From the NCBI GenBank assembly GCA_014523665.1, contig JAATVR010000068.1, positions 1-10,919 of the forward strand: 10,919 nt of DNA, written 5' to 3'. Position 1 is the stretch's first letter; each line of letters starts with the position of its first letter. The position numbers were made by a program, and so were the translations under genes. Below, one piece after another: positions 1-4,996 of this stretch. Source of the stretch: Nitrososphaerales archaeon TH526 (GTDB lineage: Archaea; Thermoproteota; Nitrososphaeria; Nitrososphaerales; Nitrososphaeraceae). The notes beneath the pieces are model-generated. The model ran no database searches and was not told the DNA's origin. It worked only from the letters and a program-made list of their open reading frames with translations.

Positions 1-1
1 A

Positions 2-391
2 ATGCTAGTGATAACGAATACGCGCATCGCATTCATAGTGAAGACGAAAATGAAGTACAATGTGCATGAGGAATACTCACTGAGGCAGCTCAGGCGGTTT
101 AAAGAAGGAGAGTCTGTTTTATTGCCCATAGAGCGGTATAATGAAATAGACCTTCAGAACGATTTGGAAGAAAGCGATAAAAACATAGAAATTCCCTTCA
201 ACAGAATACTCAAAATTTGGCAGGAAAAGAAGAGATGGGGAACCTTGCTCAAACTAAAGTTTACTGAAAGCAAAGGTACGAAGGGCTTTAAGTTCATGAT
301 CGTGAAAGGATGGGTGAAGTATCCTCTTAAAGACCCGGTTTCGTTCCAACATTTCGATTGGGACCCGATCATTACGCAATTGAAGGAATAG
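2..391 (+). CDS. Possible PH-like domain protein, 5' end outside window
   Basis: This frame is open from the first base of the window, so the ATG at position 2 is probably internal and the gene starts upstream. About 129 residues are visible, ending at TAG 389-391. The first visible residues, LVITNTRIAFIV, resemble the strand pattern 'l.vTd.Ri.fi' seen near the start of bacterial or archaeal PH/GRAM-like domains. The later stretch WGTLLKLKF followed by FKFMIVKGW fits further beta strands, and the C-terminus is rich in aromatic residues. No catalytic motif, signal peptide or membrane segment is visible. The PH-like call rests on pattern resemblance only; a conserved archaeal hypothetical protein is the safe description. 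The coding nature is well supported by length and composition. Confidence 0.6.
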   Translation: MLVITNTRIAFIVKTKMKYNVHEEYSLRQLRRFKEGESVLLPIERYNEIDLQNDLEESDKNIEIPFNRILKIWQEKKRWGTLLKLKFTESKGTKGFKFMIVKGWVKYPLKDPVSFQHFDWDPIITQLKE

Positions 392-427
392 ATAAATCAC
401 CACCAATGATCACGATTGAATAGCCTA

Positions 428-565
428 GTGGAATATCGAGACGATGATATGTTCAAGAACAATATTATGCTTACTAATGACCTGCATGATTTTCATCCTG
501 GTGAAGATCTGTCAATTTTCACCTACGCTTCCGAACCACCTCTATTAAGAGATATCAATAACTAG
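428..565 (+). CDS. Doubtful small ORF, 45 codons
   Basis: A GTG-initiated frame of 45 codons lies between the PH-like gene and the Rieske gene, with an alternative ATG at 449. The product would be acidic and soluble, with DLHDFHPGEDLSIF in the middle. I recognise no family. No TATA-like box or ribosome binding site stands out, and an open frame of this length can arise by chance. A remnant of an older gene is equally possible. It is listed because it is the longest sensible frame in this 280-nt gap. Confidence 0.2.
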   Translation: MEYRDDDMFKNNIMLTNDLHDFHPGEDLSIFTYASEPPLLRDINN

Positions 566-640
566 TTGACGTTTTCTGACTGCAAGCTGAATTAGAAAAC
601 TCAAAAATTCACATCGCTAGAGTAACATTGCCTCACCAGA

Positions 641-650
641 AAATAAATAA
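641..650 (+). promoter_or_regulatory. TATA-like box for the Rieske gene
   Basis: AAATAAATAA lies 22-31 nt before the GTG start at 672, the spacing expected for an archaeal TATA box serving a leaderless transcript. Confidence 0.4.
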
Positions 651-671
651 AGCTATGGGAATTGAAAATGT

Positions 672-980
672 GTGGCTAAAGTTCTAGTCGGCAAAAGATC
701 GGACATACAAGAAGGAGAGTTTACCAATGTTATTGTCGGAGGTAGGCAAATCCTGATTGCAAATATCCGTGGAAGATATTTCGCGACGGGGAATATTTGC
801 ACGCATGAAGGTGCAGAATTGCATGAAGGCGAATTACACGATAAGGAACTCACCTGCCCATTGCATGGAGCTAAATGGGACTTGTCAACTGGGCAGTTAA
901 ATTCGTTTCATGAATTTCTGGAATCGATTGGATCTTATAGAATTCTAATTGAAGACGATACACTGTTTGTGGAGATTTAG
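672..980 (+). CDS. Rieske-type [2Fe-2S] ferredoxin
   Basis: This 102-residue soluble protein is a single Rieske domain. The two cluster-binding motifs are clear: C43-T-H45 and C62-P-L-H65, 16 residues apart, followed by the usual G-x-K/R-W-D-x-x-T-G stretch (W69-D70, T73-G74). The size matches ferredoxins that feed ring-hydroxylating oxygenases or the NirD-like small subunit, and it has no membrane anchor. In such families the cluster carries one electron between a reductase and an oxygenase or nitrite reductase. No partner enzyme is adjacent, so the electron donor and acceptor are unknown. The GTG at 672 is the only reasonable start because an in-frame stop lies at 663-665. Two hairpins begin about 20 nt after the stop. 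Confidence 0.92.
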   Translation: MAKVLVGKRSDIQEGEFTNVIVGGRQILIANIRGRYFATGNICTHEGAELHEGELHDKELTCPLHGAKWDLSTGQLNSFHEFLESIGSYRILIEDDTLFVEI

Positions 981-1001
981 AAATAGGGAGATCGAGTAGA
1001 T

Positions 1002-1030
1002 AATTGGATGGACTTGAATCCCCATCAATT
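1002..1030. repeat. Inverted repeat after the Rieske gene
   Basis: AATTGGATGG (1002-1011) pairs with CCATCAATT (1022-1030) as nine base pairs with one bulged G and a 10-nt loop. It starts 21 nt past the Rieske stop codon. It could be a 3'-UTR structure. Archaeal termination does not normally need a hairpin and no U-tract follows directly. Confidence 0.5.
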
Positions 1031-1040
1031 CCGGTTCAGG

Positions 1041-1077
1041 TCATATTTTTCGGTCAAATTTGATCTGAAAAATATGA
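1041..1077. repeat. Strong 16-bp hairpin
   Basis: TCATATTTTTC (1041-1051) is the exact reverse complement of GAAAAATATGA (1067-1077). The pairing continues inward with G1052-C1065, G1053-T1064, T1054-A1063, C1055-G1062 and A1056-T1061, leaving a four-base AATT loop and a single bulged T1066. It follows the preceding inverted repeat by 10 nt. It may be part of a structured RNA, an mRNA 3'-end element, or a protein-binding palindrome. An in-frame run of 38 codons starting at ATG 1008 crosses both hairpins but looks accidental. Confidence 0.65.
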
Positions 1078-1240
1078 GACTTTCTTTTGAAATTTTCTAC
1101 ATCATCTTGGATCGAATACATTGAGTTGTATTGTAACGTTTAACCTAATGATAGCATGGGCTTGAAAGCCTAGTGTAGTTCGGTCACCTAATTGGGTACA
1201 AAGACTTTATAAGAAGAAAATCTTTAGAGGCCAATCACAG

Positions 1241-1248
1241 TTATATTG
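1241..1248 (+). promoter_or_regulatory. TATA-like box for tRNA-Gly
   Basis: TTATATTG lies 26-33 nt before the first base of the tRNA, placing transcription start at or just before the mature 5' end. A second, better TATA match (CTTTATAAG, 1205-1213) lies 60-70 nt upstream and would give a leader of about 35-40 nt, or serve another transcript. Confidence 0.5.
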
Positions 1249-1273
1249 TCTTACCTGAGCTAATTAAATTACT

Positions 1274-1348
1274 GCGAAGTTAGCCCAGACTGGTTAAGGT
1301 ACGAGCTTCCCAAGCTCGGGATCGCGGGTTCAAATCCCGCACTTCGCA
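1274..1348 (+). tRNA. tRNA-Gly (anticodon CCC)
   Basis: A full cloverleaf can be folded by eye. The acceptor stem GCGAAGT/ACTTCGC has 7 pairs. The D arm has G18-G19 and three good pairs (GCC with GGT, including G10-U25). The anticodon stem CGAGC/GCTCG encloses the loop TTCCCAA, giving anticodon CCC. The variable region is GGATC, the T arm is GCGGG-TTCAAAT-CCCGC, and the discriminator is A1348. The terminal CCA is not fully encoded (CC is followed by T). No intron is present. A short TTTT tract at about 1358 may end the transcript. Confidence 0.97.
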
Positions 1349-1439
1349 CCTACTAACTTTTATTGAGATTACTTTAGCGATCCGTACTCTTCTTTGGGCT
1401 TGGCTCTTTTGTCAGAAAATCACTTAATTCTAACGGAAG

Positions 1440-1469
1440 AAAAAAAGTCTTTGGACACCAGAAAAGACT
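1440..1469 (-). terminator. Candidate terminator for leftward tfb transcript
   Basis: Read on the minus strand, AGTCTTT and AAAGACT form a 7-bp stem around a 10-nt loop, followed at once by T residues (the run of seven A at 1440-1446 on the plus strand). It lies about 130 nt beyond the tfb stop codon. The U-tract is the part known to matter for archaeal RNA polymerase; whether the stem contributes is unknown. Confidence 0.4.
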
Positions 1470-1602
1470 AAACTTTTCAGACTCGCGAATAGATAAAACA
1501 ATTCATTCATGGATAGGCAGTATTTGTTCAAGAAAATCAAACTAACAAAATTGTGATCATACTACATCACGGGGGAAGGAAATTGAGTCTACATCAATAA
1601 TC

Positions 1603-2508
1603 CTAATTCAATTCCAATCGACTCTTCAGGTCCTTGAAGCGATTTCGAATTGTAACCTCTGTAACGCCGGCAGCTTCTGCTATGTCCATTTGAGTGATGG
1701 TTTCTCCTACGTTTTTCGAGGACAAATACAATACCGATCCAGCCAGCCCCATTGGATCCTTTCCTGCCGAAATCCCGTGCTTAGTTACATTCTGCATGAT
1801 ACTCATTGCTTCACGCTTTGTTCGTTCACTCAGTCTAGTCTTATTGGCCACCTTTACGATGCACTTTATAGGATCGACCATAGGAACCTTCAAATCCAGT
1901 TCTAAGATGAGCAACCGCGTGGTCCTTGCCAATTCTTTTCTCTTAATATTTGTGAGATCTGAAATATCGCTAAGGGTTCTTGAAATTCCCATTTCCCTAC
2001 AAGCTATGTAGGCTGCTGCAGATAGTACTGATGGTATAGTTCTTCCTCGAACCAATCCCTTTTCTTGGGCTTTTCTATAGATGTATGCAGTTTTTTCAAT
2101 AGCTGCCTCCGATAAACCAAGCTTATCTCTTATTCTCTCCAAAATACTGAATGCATGCCGAAGATTCCTATCTGCAGGGGAATATGCTTGTGTTCTGAAA
2201 TCCCAAGCCCTTAATCTATCCATAGTAGATCTAACTACGGCGTCTAAGCCTTTCCCACTCGCATCTTTATCAGATCGACCTATTACGGTAGCAAGTCCCA
2301 TATCATGCCTGGCCAATGAGGTAGGCATTCCAGTTCTGCTCCTATGATTAGCTTCTTCCACACTAAAGGCTCTCCACTCAGCCCTATTTTCCTCGACATT
2401 CTCTAAAATGACTGTACCACAATTGCCACAAATAATCTCGCCAGAATCAGGATCTGCAATATTTTGATTGCTTCGGCTGCATACAGGACAATTTATTGAA
2501 CTTTTCAT
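1603..2508 (-). CDS. tfb: Transcription initiation factor B (TFB, archaeal TFIIB)
   Basis: This 301-residue protein bridges TBP-bound promoter DNA and RNA polymerase in initiation. The N-terminal zinc ribbon has C7-x2-C10 and C27-x2-C30. The B-reader/linker region contains the family signature EWRAFS (about residues 44-49) and TGMPTSLARHDMGLATVIG (about 60-78). Two cyclin-like repeats follow, at about 105-195 and 200-298. The second ends with a helix-turn-helix, AEAAGVTEVTIRNRFKDL, which is the BRE-recognition element in TFBs. Length is typical and all zinc ligands are present, so it should be functional. Thaumarchaea usually carry several TFB paralogues, and the sequence alone does not say whether this is the general factor. 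It is transcribed divergently from the Cas4-like gene. Confidence 0.97.
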   Translation of the reverse strand: MKSSINCPVCSRSNQNIADPDSGEIICGNCGTVILENVEENRAEWRAFSVEEANHRSRTGMPTSLARHDMGLATVIGRSDKDASGKGLDAVVRSTMDRLRAWDFRTQAYSPADRNLRHAFSILERIRDKLGLSEAAIEKTAYIYRKAQEKGLVRGRTIPSVLSAAAYIACREMGISRTLSDISDLTNIKRKELARTTRLLILELDLKVPMVDPIKCIVKVANKTRLSERTKREAMSIMQNVTKHGISAGKDPMGLAGSVLYLSSKNVGETITQMDIAEAAGVTEVTIRNRFKDLKSRLELN

Positions 2509-2540
2509 TATCTTATATAAAAACAGCTATATTATCTGCA

Positions 2541-2555
2541 TTCAAATATTTAAAC
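2541..2555 (-). promoter_or_regulatory. TATA-like box for tfb
   Basis: On the minus strand GTTTAAATATTTGAA lies 33-47 nt before the tfb ATG, giving a predicted short leader of about 15 nt. A second AT-rich match (TTATATAAG, near 2512-2520) sits too close to the ATG to be the box for this start. Confidence 0.45.
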
Positions 2556-2649
2556 CTAACCGAATTAGTTCAAACCGCGGAAAAATCGTATACTTGGCCA
2601 AATTTTACTCATAATAGTTTCAAATACTCTTACAACATACTTGTATAAC

Positions 2650-3300
2650 ATGTTAGGTGGCAGAGATGTTAGAAAGCAAATAGTAGCCTACCTGAATGAA
2701 AGGCACAAGAAGTTAACCAGAATAAACAATGACCCGACCAGAATCTACACAGACGAAGCGTCTCAATGTACAAGACTTTCATATTATGAGAGAGTTGACC
2801 CAATTAATTCAAATTCAGTAGAATTATTCCAATTTCTTTTGACACATGGAATGAGACACTCATTCGAAAATGTTGAATCGGAGTACAAGACCGATAATTT
2901 GACTCTCGTACTTACAGCGGATACAATTCTAGAAAAGGAGCTTGTAGTCAGAATGCAAATAACAGATTCCTTGCCAAGTTCACCTAAACCACAAGATCTG
3001 CTGTATATCAATGCGTGTCTTTACGCCTTCGACAAAGCAGAGGGAATTTTGATCTATGTTCGAGGAGATGGCAAAACGTCAGAATTCTTAGTAGCAAAAA
3101 GTGCGAAAATGTTTGAGGAATTAATCAGAAGAGCAAGGGTCCTGAGTACGCTGCTTAAAGAAAAAAGAGTGCCTATAGTTGAGCCTTCTGAATCTTGCAT
3201 GACTTGTAAGTATTATGGGAGATGTTACATGATGGAAAGAAAGGAAACCAGCTTCTCGATTGAAAGCCTATTTGGTAAGTCAAAAGATGAATCTGCTTGA
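2650..3300 (+). CDS. Cas4-like (RecB/PD-(D/E)XK fold) protein with degenerate active site
   Basis: I number from the TTG at 2641 (219 residues); the ATG at 2650 (216 residues) is the preferred start, with TTCAAATACT 22-31 nt upstream as a weak TATA match. The pattern follows Cas4: an N-terminal cysteine in SQCTRLSYYE (C43), G70-x2-H73 as in motif I, D94 as in motif II, Q118 and Y122/Y128 in QDLLYINACLYAF as in the QhxxY motif, and a C-terminal C186-x2-C189-x5-C195 cluster. Four cysteines are thus available for a [4Fe-4S] cluster. Where Cas4 nucleases have E-x-K, this protein reads VVRMQIT (R104-M-Q106), so the metal-binding Glu and the Lys appear to be missing. It is probably not a nuclease, or is a diverged one. 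No CRISPR array or other cas gene is in the window, so this is a solo homologue. The gene is divergent from tfb and its stop abuts that of the next gene. Confidence 0.75.
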   Translation: MLGGRDVRKQIVAYLNERHKKLTRINNDPTRIYTDEASQCTRLSYYERVDPINSNSVELFQFLLTHGMRHSFENVESEYKTDNLTLVLTADTILEKELVVRMQITDSLPSSPKPQDLLYINACLYAFDKAEGILIYVRGDGKTSEFLVAKSAKMFEELIRRARVLSTLLKEKRVPIVEPSESCMTCKYYGRCYMMERKETSFSIESLFGKSKDESA

Positions 3301-3885
3301 TCAAGGAAAACCTATAGTGAAAGATCGGTCTCCTCCGCTAGCCTGAAGCGTAGACGTCTGGCTAAAGGAGTATGTTCCATTCACTTGATAAGACTTTATC
3401 TGGTTCATGCTCAACTGATTCCAGAGATCTGAATTCTCGCTGTTCCGGGCAAGTAGATCAGTATCTTTTAGGGTCACATCCCCAGAAGCTATTACAGGAA
3501 AGACGTTATTCTGAGACGTAAGGAAGCCTTCCAATCTCTCACCGATTTCGCCTGATGCAATTTCGCTGCTGTTAACTAGAACTTTGTATTGAATTGACTC
3601 AAGGATAATAGTTCCCTTAGTGGGATTATGAGCGTTAAAAGTAATTTGTAAATTGGAATGTGAACTATCTACTGGTTCAACGGTAATATTCTTAATTGAA
3701 ATGATAATAGGGTTGTCATTCAGATCTCCGGATTGTATTTCTGTGTTTGAAGGGCTTTGGACAGCTGGCGCAGGGGGTTGACGTTCATCACTCTCGTTGA
3801 TAGAAGTAAATCCCCAATATGTAACCCCAGCTACCACGGCTATTGCGACGACTGAAGAAATGTAAATGATCTTCCTCTTATTCAT
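3301..3885 (-). CDS. Membrane-anchored LEA14/WHy-type (LEA_2) protein
   Basis: The protein has 194 residues. Residues 1-5 are basic (MNKRK) and residues 6-27 form one hydrophobic segment, a signal anchor or signal peptide. A proline/serine-rich linker follows to about residue 55. The rest resembles the LEA_2/WHy domain: alternating hydrophobic strands, ITVEPVDSSHSNLQITFNAHNP near 67-88 carrying the N-P motif after the first strand, then SIQYKVLVNSSEIASGE, and FPVIASGDVTLK. The domain is an all-beta fold known from desiccation-related proteins; its archaeal role is not established. The likely location is outside the membrane. The stop codon is directly adjacent to that of the convergent Cas4-like gene. 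The ATG is 23-30 nt downstream of a good TATA match. Confidence 0.72.
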   Translation of the reverse strand: MNKRKIIYISSVVAIAVVAGVTYWGFTSINESDERQPPAPAVQSPSNTEIQSGDLNDNPIIISIKNITVEPVDSSHSNLQITFNAHNPTKGTIILESIQYKVLVNSSEIASGEIGERLEGFLTSQNNVFPVIASGDVTLKDTDLLARNSENSDLWNQLSMNQIKSYQVNGTYSFSQTSTLQASGGDRSFTIGFP

Positions 3886-3907
3886 CTGTTGTGATAAGTC
3901 CTATGTT

Positions 3908-3916
3908 CTTATATGA
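3908..3916 (-). promoter_or_regulatory. TATA-like box for the LEA_2 gene
   Basis: On the minus strand TTCATATAAGAAC contains a good TATA match centred 26 nt upstream of the ATG at 3885, which suits a leaderless transcript. Confidence 0.5.
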
Positions 3917-4030
3917 ATTCCTTTACAATGTTGATTTAGAGTAAACGTGGGAAGGGATTTGTAGAACAATTACCACAACATGTAACATCAATCCATTGGA
4001 AAGGGATTAGCTCCTATGCAATATACAGAA

Positions 4031-4056
4031 TCTGGCTAATAGGCCGTAGCCTCAGA
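4031..4056. repeat. Short inverted repeat upstream of the AsnC-domain gene
   Basis: TCTGGCTA (4031-4038) pairs with TAGCC (4047-4051) and AGA (4054-4056) across a 2-nt bulge, giving eight pairs around an 8-nt loop. It lies about 75 nt before the TATA-like box of the next gene. Its role is unknown and it may be chance. Confidence 0.25.
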
Positions 4057-4130
4057 CAAGATGACTCGAGGTTACACATGAGTTTGGCGCAATTTGGCAC
4101 AATCAAGCAGGCAATCACATGCCAACAACA

Positions 4131-4138
4131 CTAAAATA
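4131..4138 (+). promoter_or_regulatory. TATA-like box for the AsnC-domain gene
   Basis: CTAAAATA lies 25-32 nt before the ATG at 4163. This spacing favours that ATG over the TTG at 4094, which would lie upstream of the box. Confidence 0.45.
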
Positions 4139-4162
4139 CGAAAGGATGTAGAAGAAATCCAA

Positions 4163-4417
4163 ATGCCTACGGCTTACATATTGGTAAACTGCACACTAGG
4201 ATCGGAAGAGCGAATTATTAGTGAAATCTCTAATTTGCCCGATGTAAAAGAAGTAAGAGGAACCTATGGTGTTCATGATGTTTTTGTGAAAGTAAAATCA
4301 GACAACACAGAGGCAATGAACCACACTATTACCAATAAAATTAGAAAGATTCCAGGAATAACCTCCACCGTAACACTAGTAGTCATAGAAGAGCAGGGAG
4401 GCAAGGAAAGTCATTAG
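4163..4417 (+). CDS. Standalone Lrp/AsnC-type ligand-binding (RAM) domain protein
   Basis: From ATG 4163 the product has 84 residues and consists only of an AsnC_trans_reg-type alpha/beta domain: MPTAYILVNCTLGSEERII, then LPDVKEVRGTYGVHDVFVKVK with the conserved G-x-Y/H-D turn, then IRKIPGITSTVTLVVIEE. There is no DNA-binding helix-turn-helix. In Lrp-family regulators this domain binds amino acids or other small molecules and forms dimers and octamers. Standalone versions are common in archaea and may modulate full-length Lrp proteins or act as effector sensors. A longer frame opens at TTG 4094, adding 23 residues of low complexity (MAQSSRQSHANNTK and on). I reject it because the short form starts exactly at the domain and has a well-placed TATA box. 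The stop abuts that of the next gene. Confidence 0.85.
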   Translation: MPTAYILVNCTLGSEERIISEISNLPDVKEVRGTYGVHDVFVKVKSDNTEAMNHTITNKIRKIPGITSTVTLVVIEEQGGKESH

Positions 4418-4630
4418 CTACTCATTTTGAGGTAGCTCTTTACTTCTGTCCTCTTTCTTGATCTTCTTTATTCTGTAAATGATCAAAGAGGTGCTTATCA
4501 GCATTACCATCCAGCCTGTTATCCCCACGATGAGATAAACGTCATAAAAAGGGATGACTAATGAAATACCTGCAAGAGCCGCACCAACCCACCAAACGAT
4601 AATAATAGTTTGTAAATTTGATTTTGCCAT
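4418..4630 (-). CDS. Small two-helix membrane protein
   Basis: The 70-residue product has two hydrophobic segments, about residues 8-28 and 31-52, separated by a tight turn around P27-FYD. A strongly charged tail follows (IYRIKKIKKEDRSKELPQNE), probably cytoplasmic, with both ends on the inside. I recognise no family. It begins 11 nt after the stop codon of the small zinc-ribbon gene on the same strand, so the two are probably co-transcribed. The two stop codons of this gene and the convergent AsnC-domain gene read TAG-CTA with no base between them. It looks genuine because of its hydrophobicity pattern, its tight spacing and a good ATG start. Confidence 0.65.
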   Translation of the reverse strand: MAKSNLQTIIIVWWVGAALAGISLVIPFYDVYLIVGITGWMVMLISTSLIIYRIKKIKKEDRSKELPQNE

Positions 4631-4641
4631 AGTTTATTTAC

Positions 4642-4800
4642 CTAGCCACGGAGATCTTCGTCAAACCCCTTCAGATATCTCAAAATTTTACCGCATTTGG
4701 AACACTGATCGTATTCCCGAAAGTCAAAGTCATTATACTTTCGAAATGAAAATGATTCCAAGTGATTACAGAAGAGCCTTCTTATTAGCTGATGGAGCAT
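4642..4800 (-). CDS. Small zinc-ribbon-like protein, 52 residues
   Basis: The product is MLHQLIRRLFCNHLESFSF at the N-terminus, then an acidic aromatic stretch (YNDFDFREYD), then QCSKCGKILRYLKGF. Likely zinc ligands are C11-x-H13 and C33-x2-C36, a C-x-H/C-x2-C arrangement seen in small treble-clef or ribbon proteins, including phage- and archaea-encoded ones. I cannot assign a function; nucleic-acid or protein binding would be usual for the class. TAAAAAATAC lies 21-30 nt upstream of the ATG (plus-strand 4821-4830). It is followed after 11 nt by the two-helix membrane protein, and the tRNA-Phe gene lies 68 nt upstream on the same strand. The motif, start, promoter spacing and operon spacing together argue that it is real despite its size. 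Confidence 0.6.
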   Translation of the reverse strand: MLHQLIRRLFCNHLESFSFRKYNDFDFREYDQCSKCGKILRYLKGFDEDLRG

Positions 4801-4820
4801 CAAATACTCTAATAAGTTGG

Positions 4821-4830
4821 GTATTTTTTA
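4821..4830 (-). promoter_or_regulatory. TATA-like box for the zinc-ribbon/membrane pair
   Basis: TAAAAAATAC on the minus strand lies 21-30 nt before the ATG at 4800. Read-through from tRNA-Phe upstream is the alternative. Confidence 0.35.
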
Positions 4831-4868
4831 CCATTTCGTTTTGGCGTGGGGATAATCTCAACCGAAAA

Positions 4869-4962
4869 TGCCGTCGGTGAGATTTGAGCTCACGACAGCT
4901 CGGTCTTCAGCTTCACCCCACATCAATTGGTCGAGTGCTCTCCCGGGCTGAGCTACGACGGC
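4869..4962 (-). tRNA. tRNA-Phe (anticodon GAA) with intron at 30/31
   Basis: The gene is 94 nt and the mature tRNA would be 74 nt after removal of a 20-nt intron. Minus-strand parts are: acceptor GCCGTCG/CGACGGC; D arm GCTC-AGCCCGGGA-GAGC with G18-G19; anticodon arm CTCGG-CTGAAGA-CCGAG after splicing, giving GAA; variable loop CTGTC; T arm GTGAG-CTCAAAT-CTCAC; discriminator A. CCA is not encoded. Without the intron the anticodon stem would carry an A-C mismatch and the loop would not close, so the intron is required. Position 54 is C rather than the near-universal T, while T55, C56 and A58 are kept. A TATA-like box sits about 30 nt upstream, and a short T run follows the 3' end. Confidence 0.94.
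4912..4931 (-). other. 20-nt archaeal tRNA intron with bulge-helix-bulge fold
   Basis: The intron reads ACCAATTGATGTGGGGTGAA on the minus strand, between positions 30 and 31 of tRNA-Phe. A bulge-helix-bulge can be drawn. The 5' bulge is CG^A and the 3' bulge is AA^G. The central 4-bp helix is CACT (exon, positions 25-28) with GGTG (intron), and the inner stem is CCA/TGG around a 7-nt loop. The cut after the second bulge base on both sides restores the expected CTCGG/CCGAG stem. The outer helix has only about two pairs, so this is a relaxed form. The splicing endonuclease should recognise it, as for other noncanonical introns in thaumarchaea and crenarchaea. Confidence 0.85.
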
Positions 4963-4986
4963 ATGTTACAGTGTTCGTAGATGGAT

Positions 4987-4996
4987 CATATATATT
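4987..4996 (-). promoter_or_regulatory. TATA-like box for tRNA-Phe
   Basis: AATATATATG on the minus strand is centred about 30 nt before the mature 5' end at 4962, the usual distance for an archaeal tRNA promoter. Confidence 0.6.

Noticed and set aside
1008..1124. 38-codon frame over the two hairpins
   Set aside because: The length is within chance expectation, and the sequence is constrained by the inverted repeats instead.
1690..2347. Several rightward frames inside the tfb gene
   Set aside because: They are antisense to a complete, well-conserved TFB and show no domain character.
2650..3300. CRISPR-Cas locus suggested by the Cas4-like gene
   Set aside because: No repeat-spacer array and no other cas gene exist in the window, and the nuclease motif is degenerate.
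4094..4162. N-terminal extension of the AsnC-domain protein from TTG 4094
   Set aside because: The added residues are low-complexity and precede a TATA-like box at 4131-4138. The domain begins exactly at ATG 4163.
4554..4880. Rightward open frame of 108 codons
   Set aside because: It overlaps the minus-strand membrane protein, the zinc-ribbon gene and the end of tRNA-Phe, and its translation has no recognisable domain.
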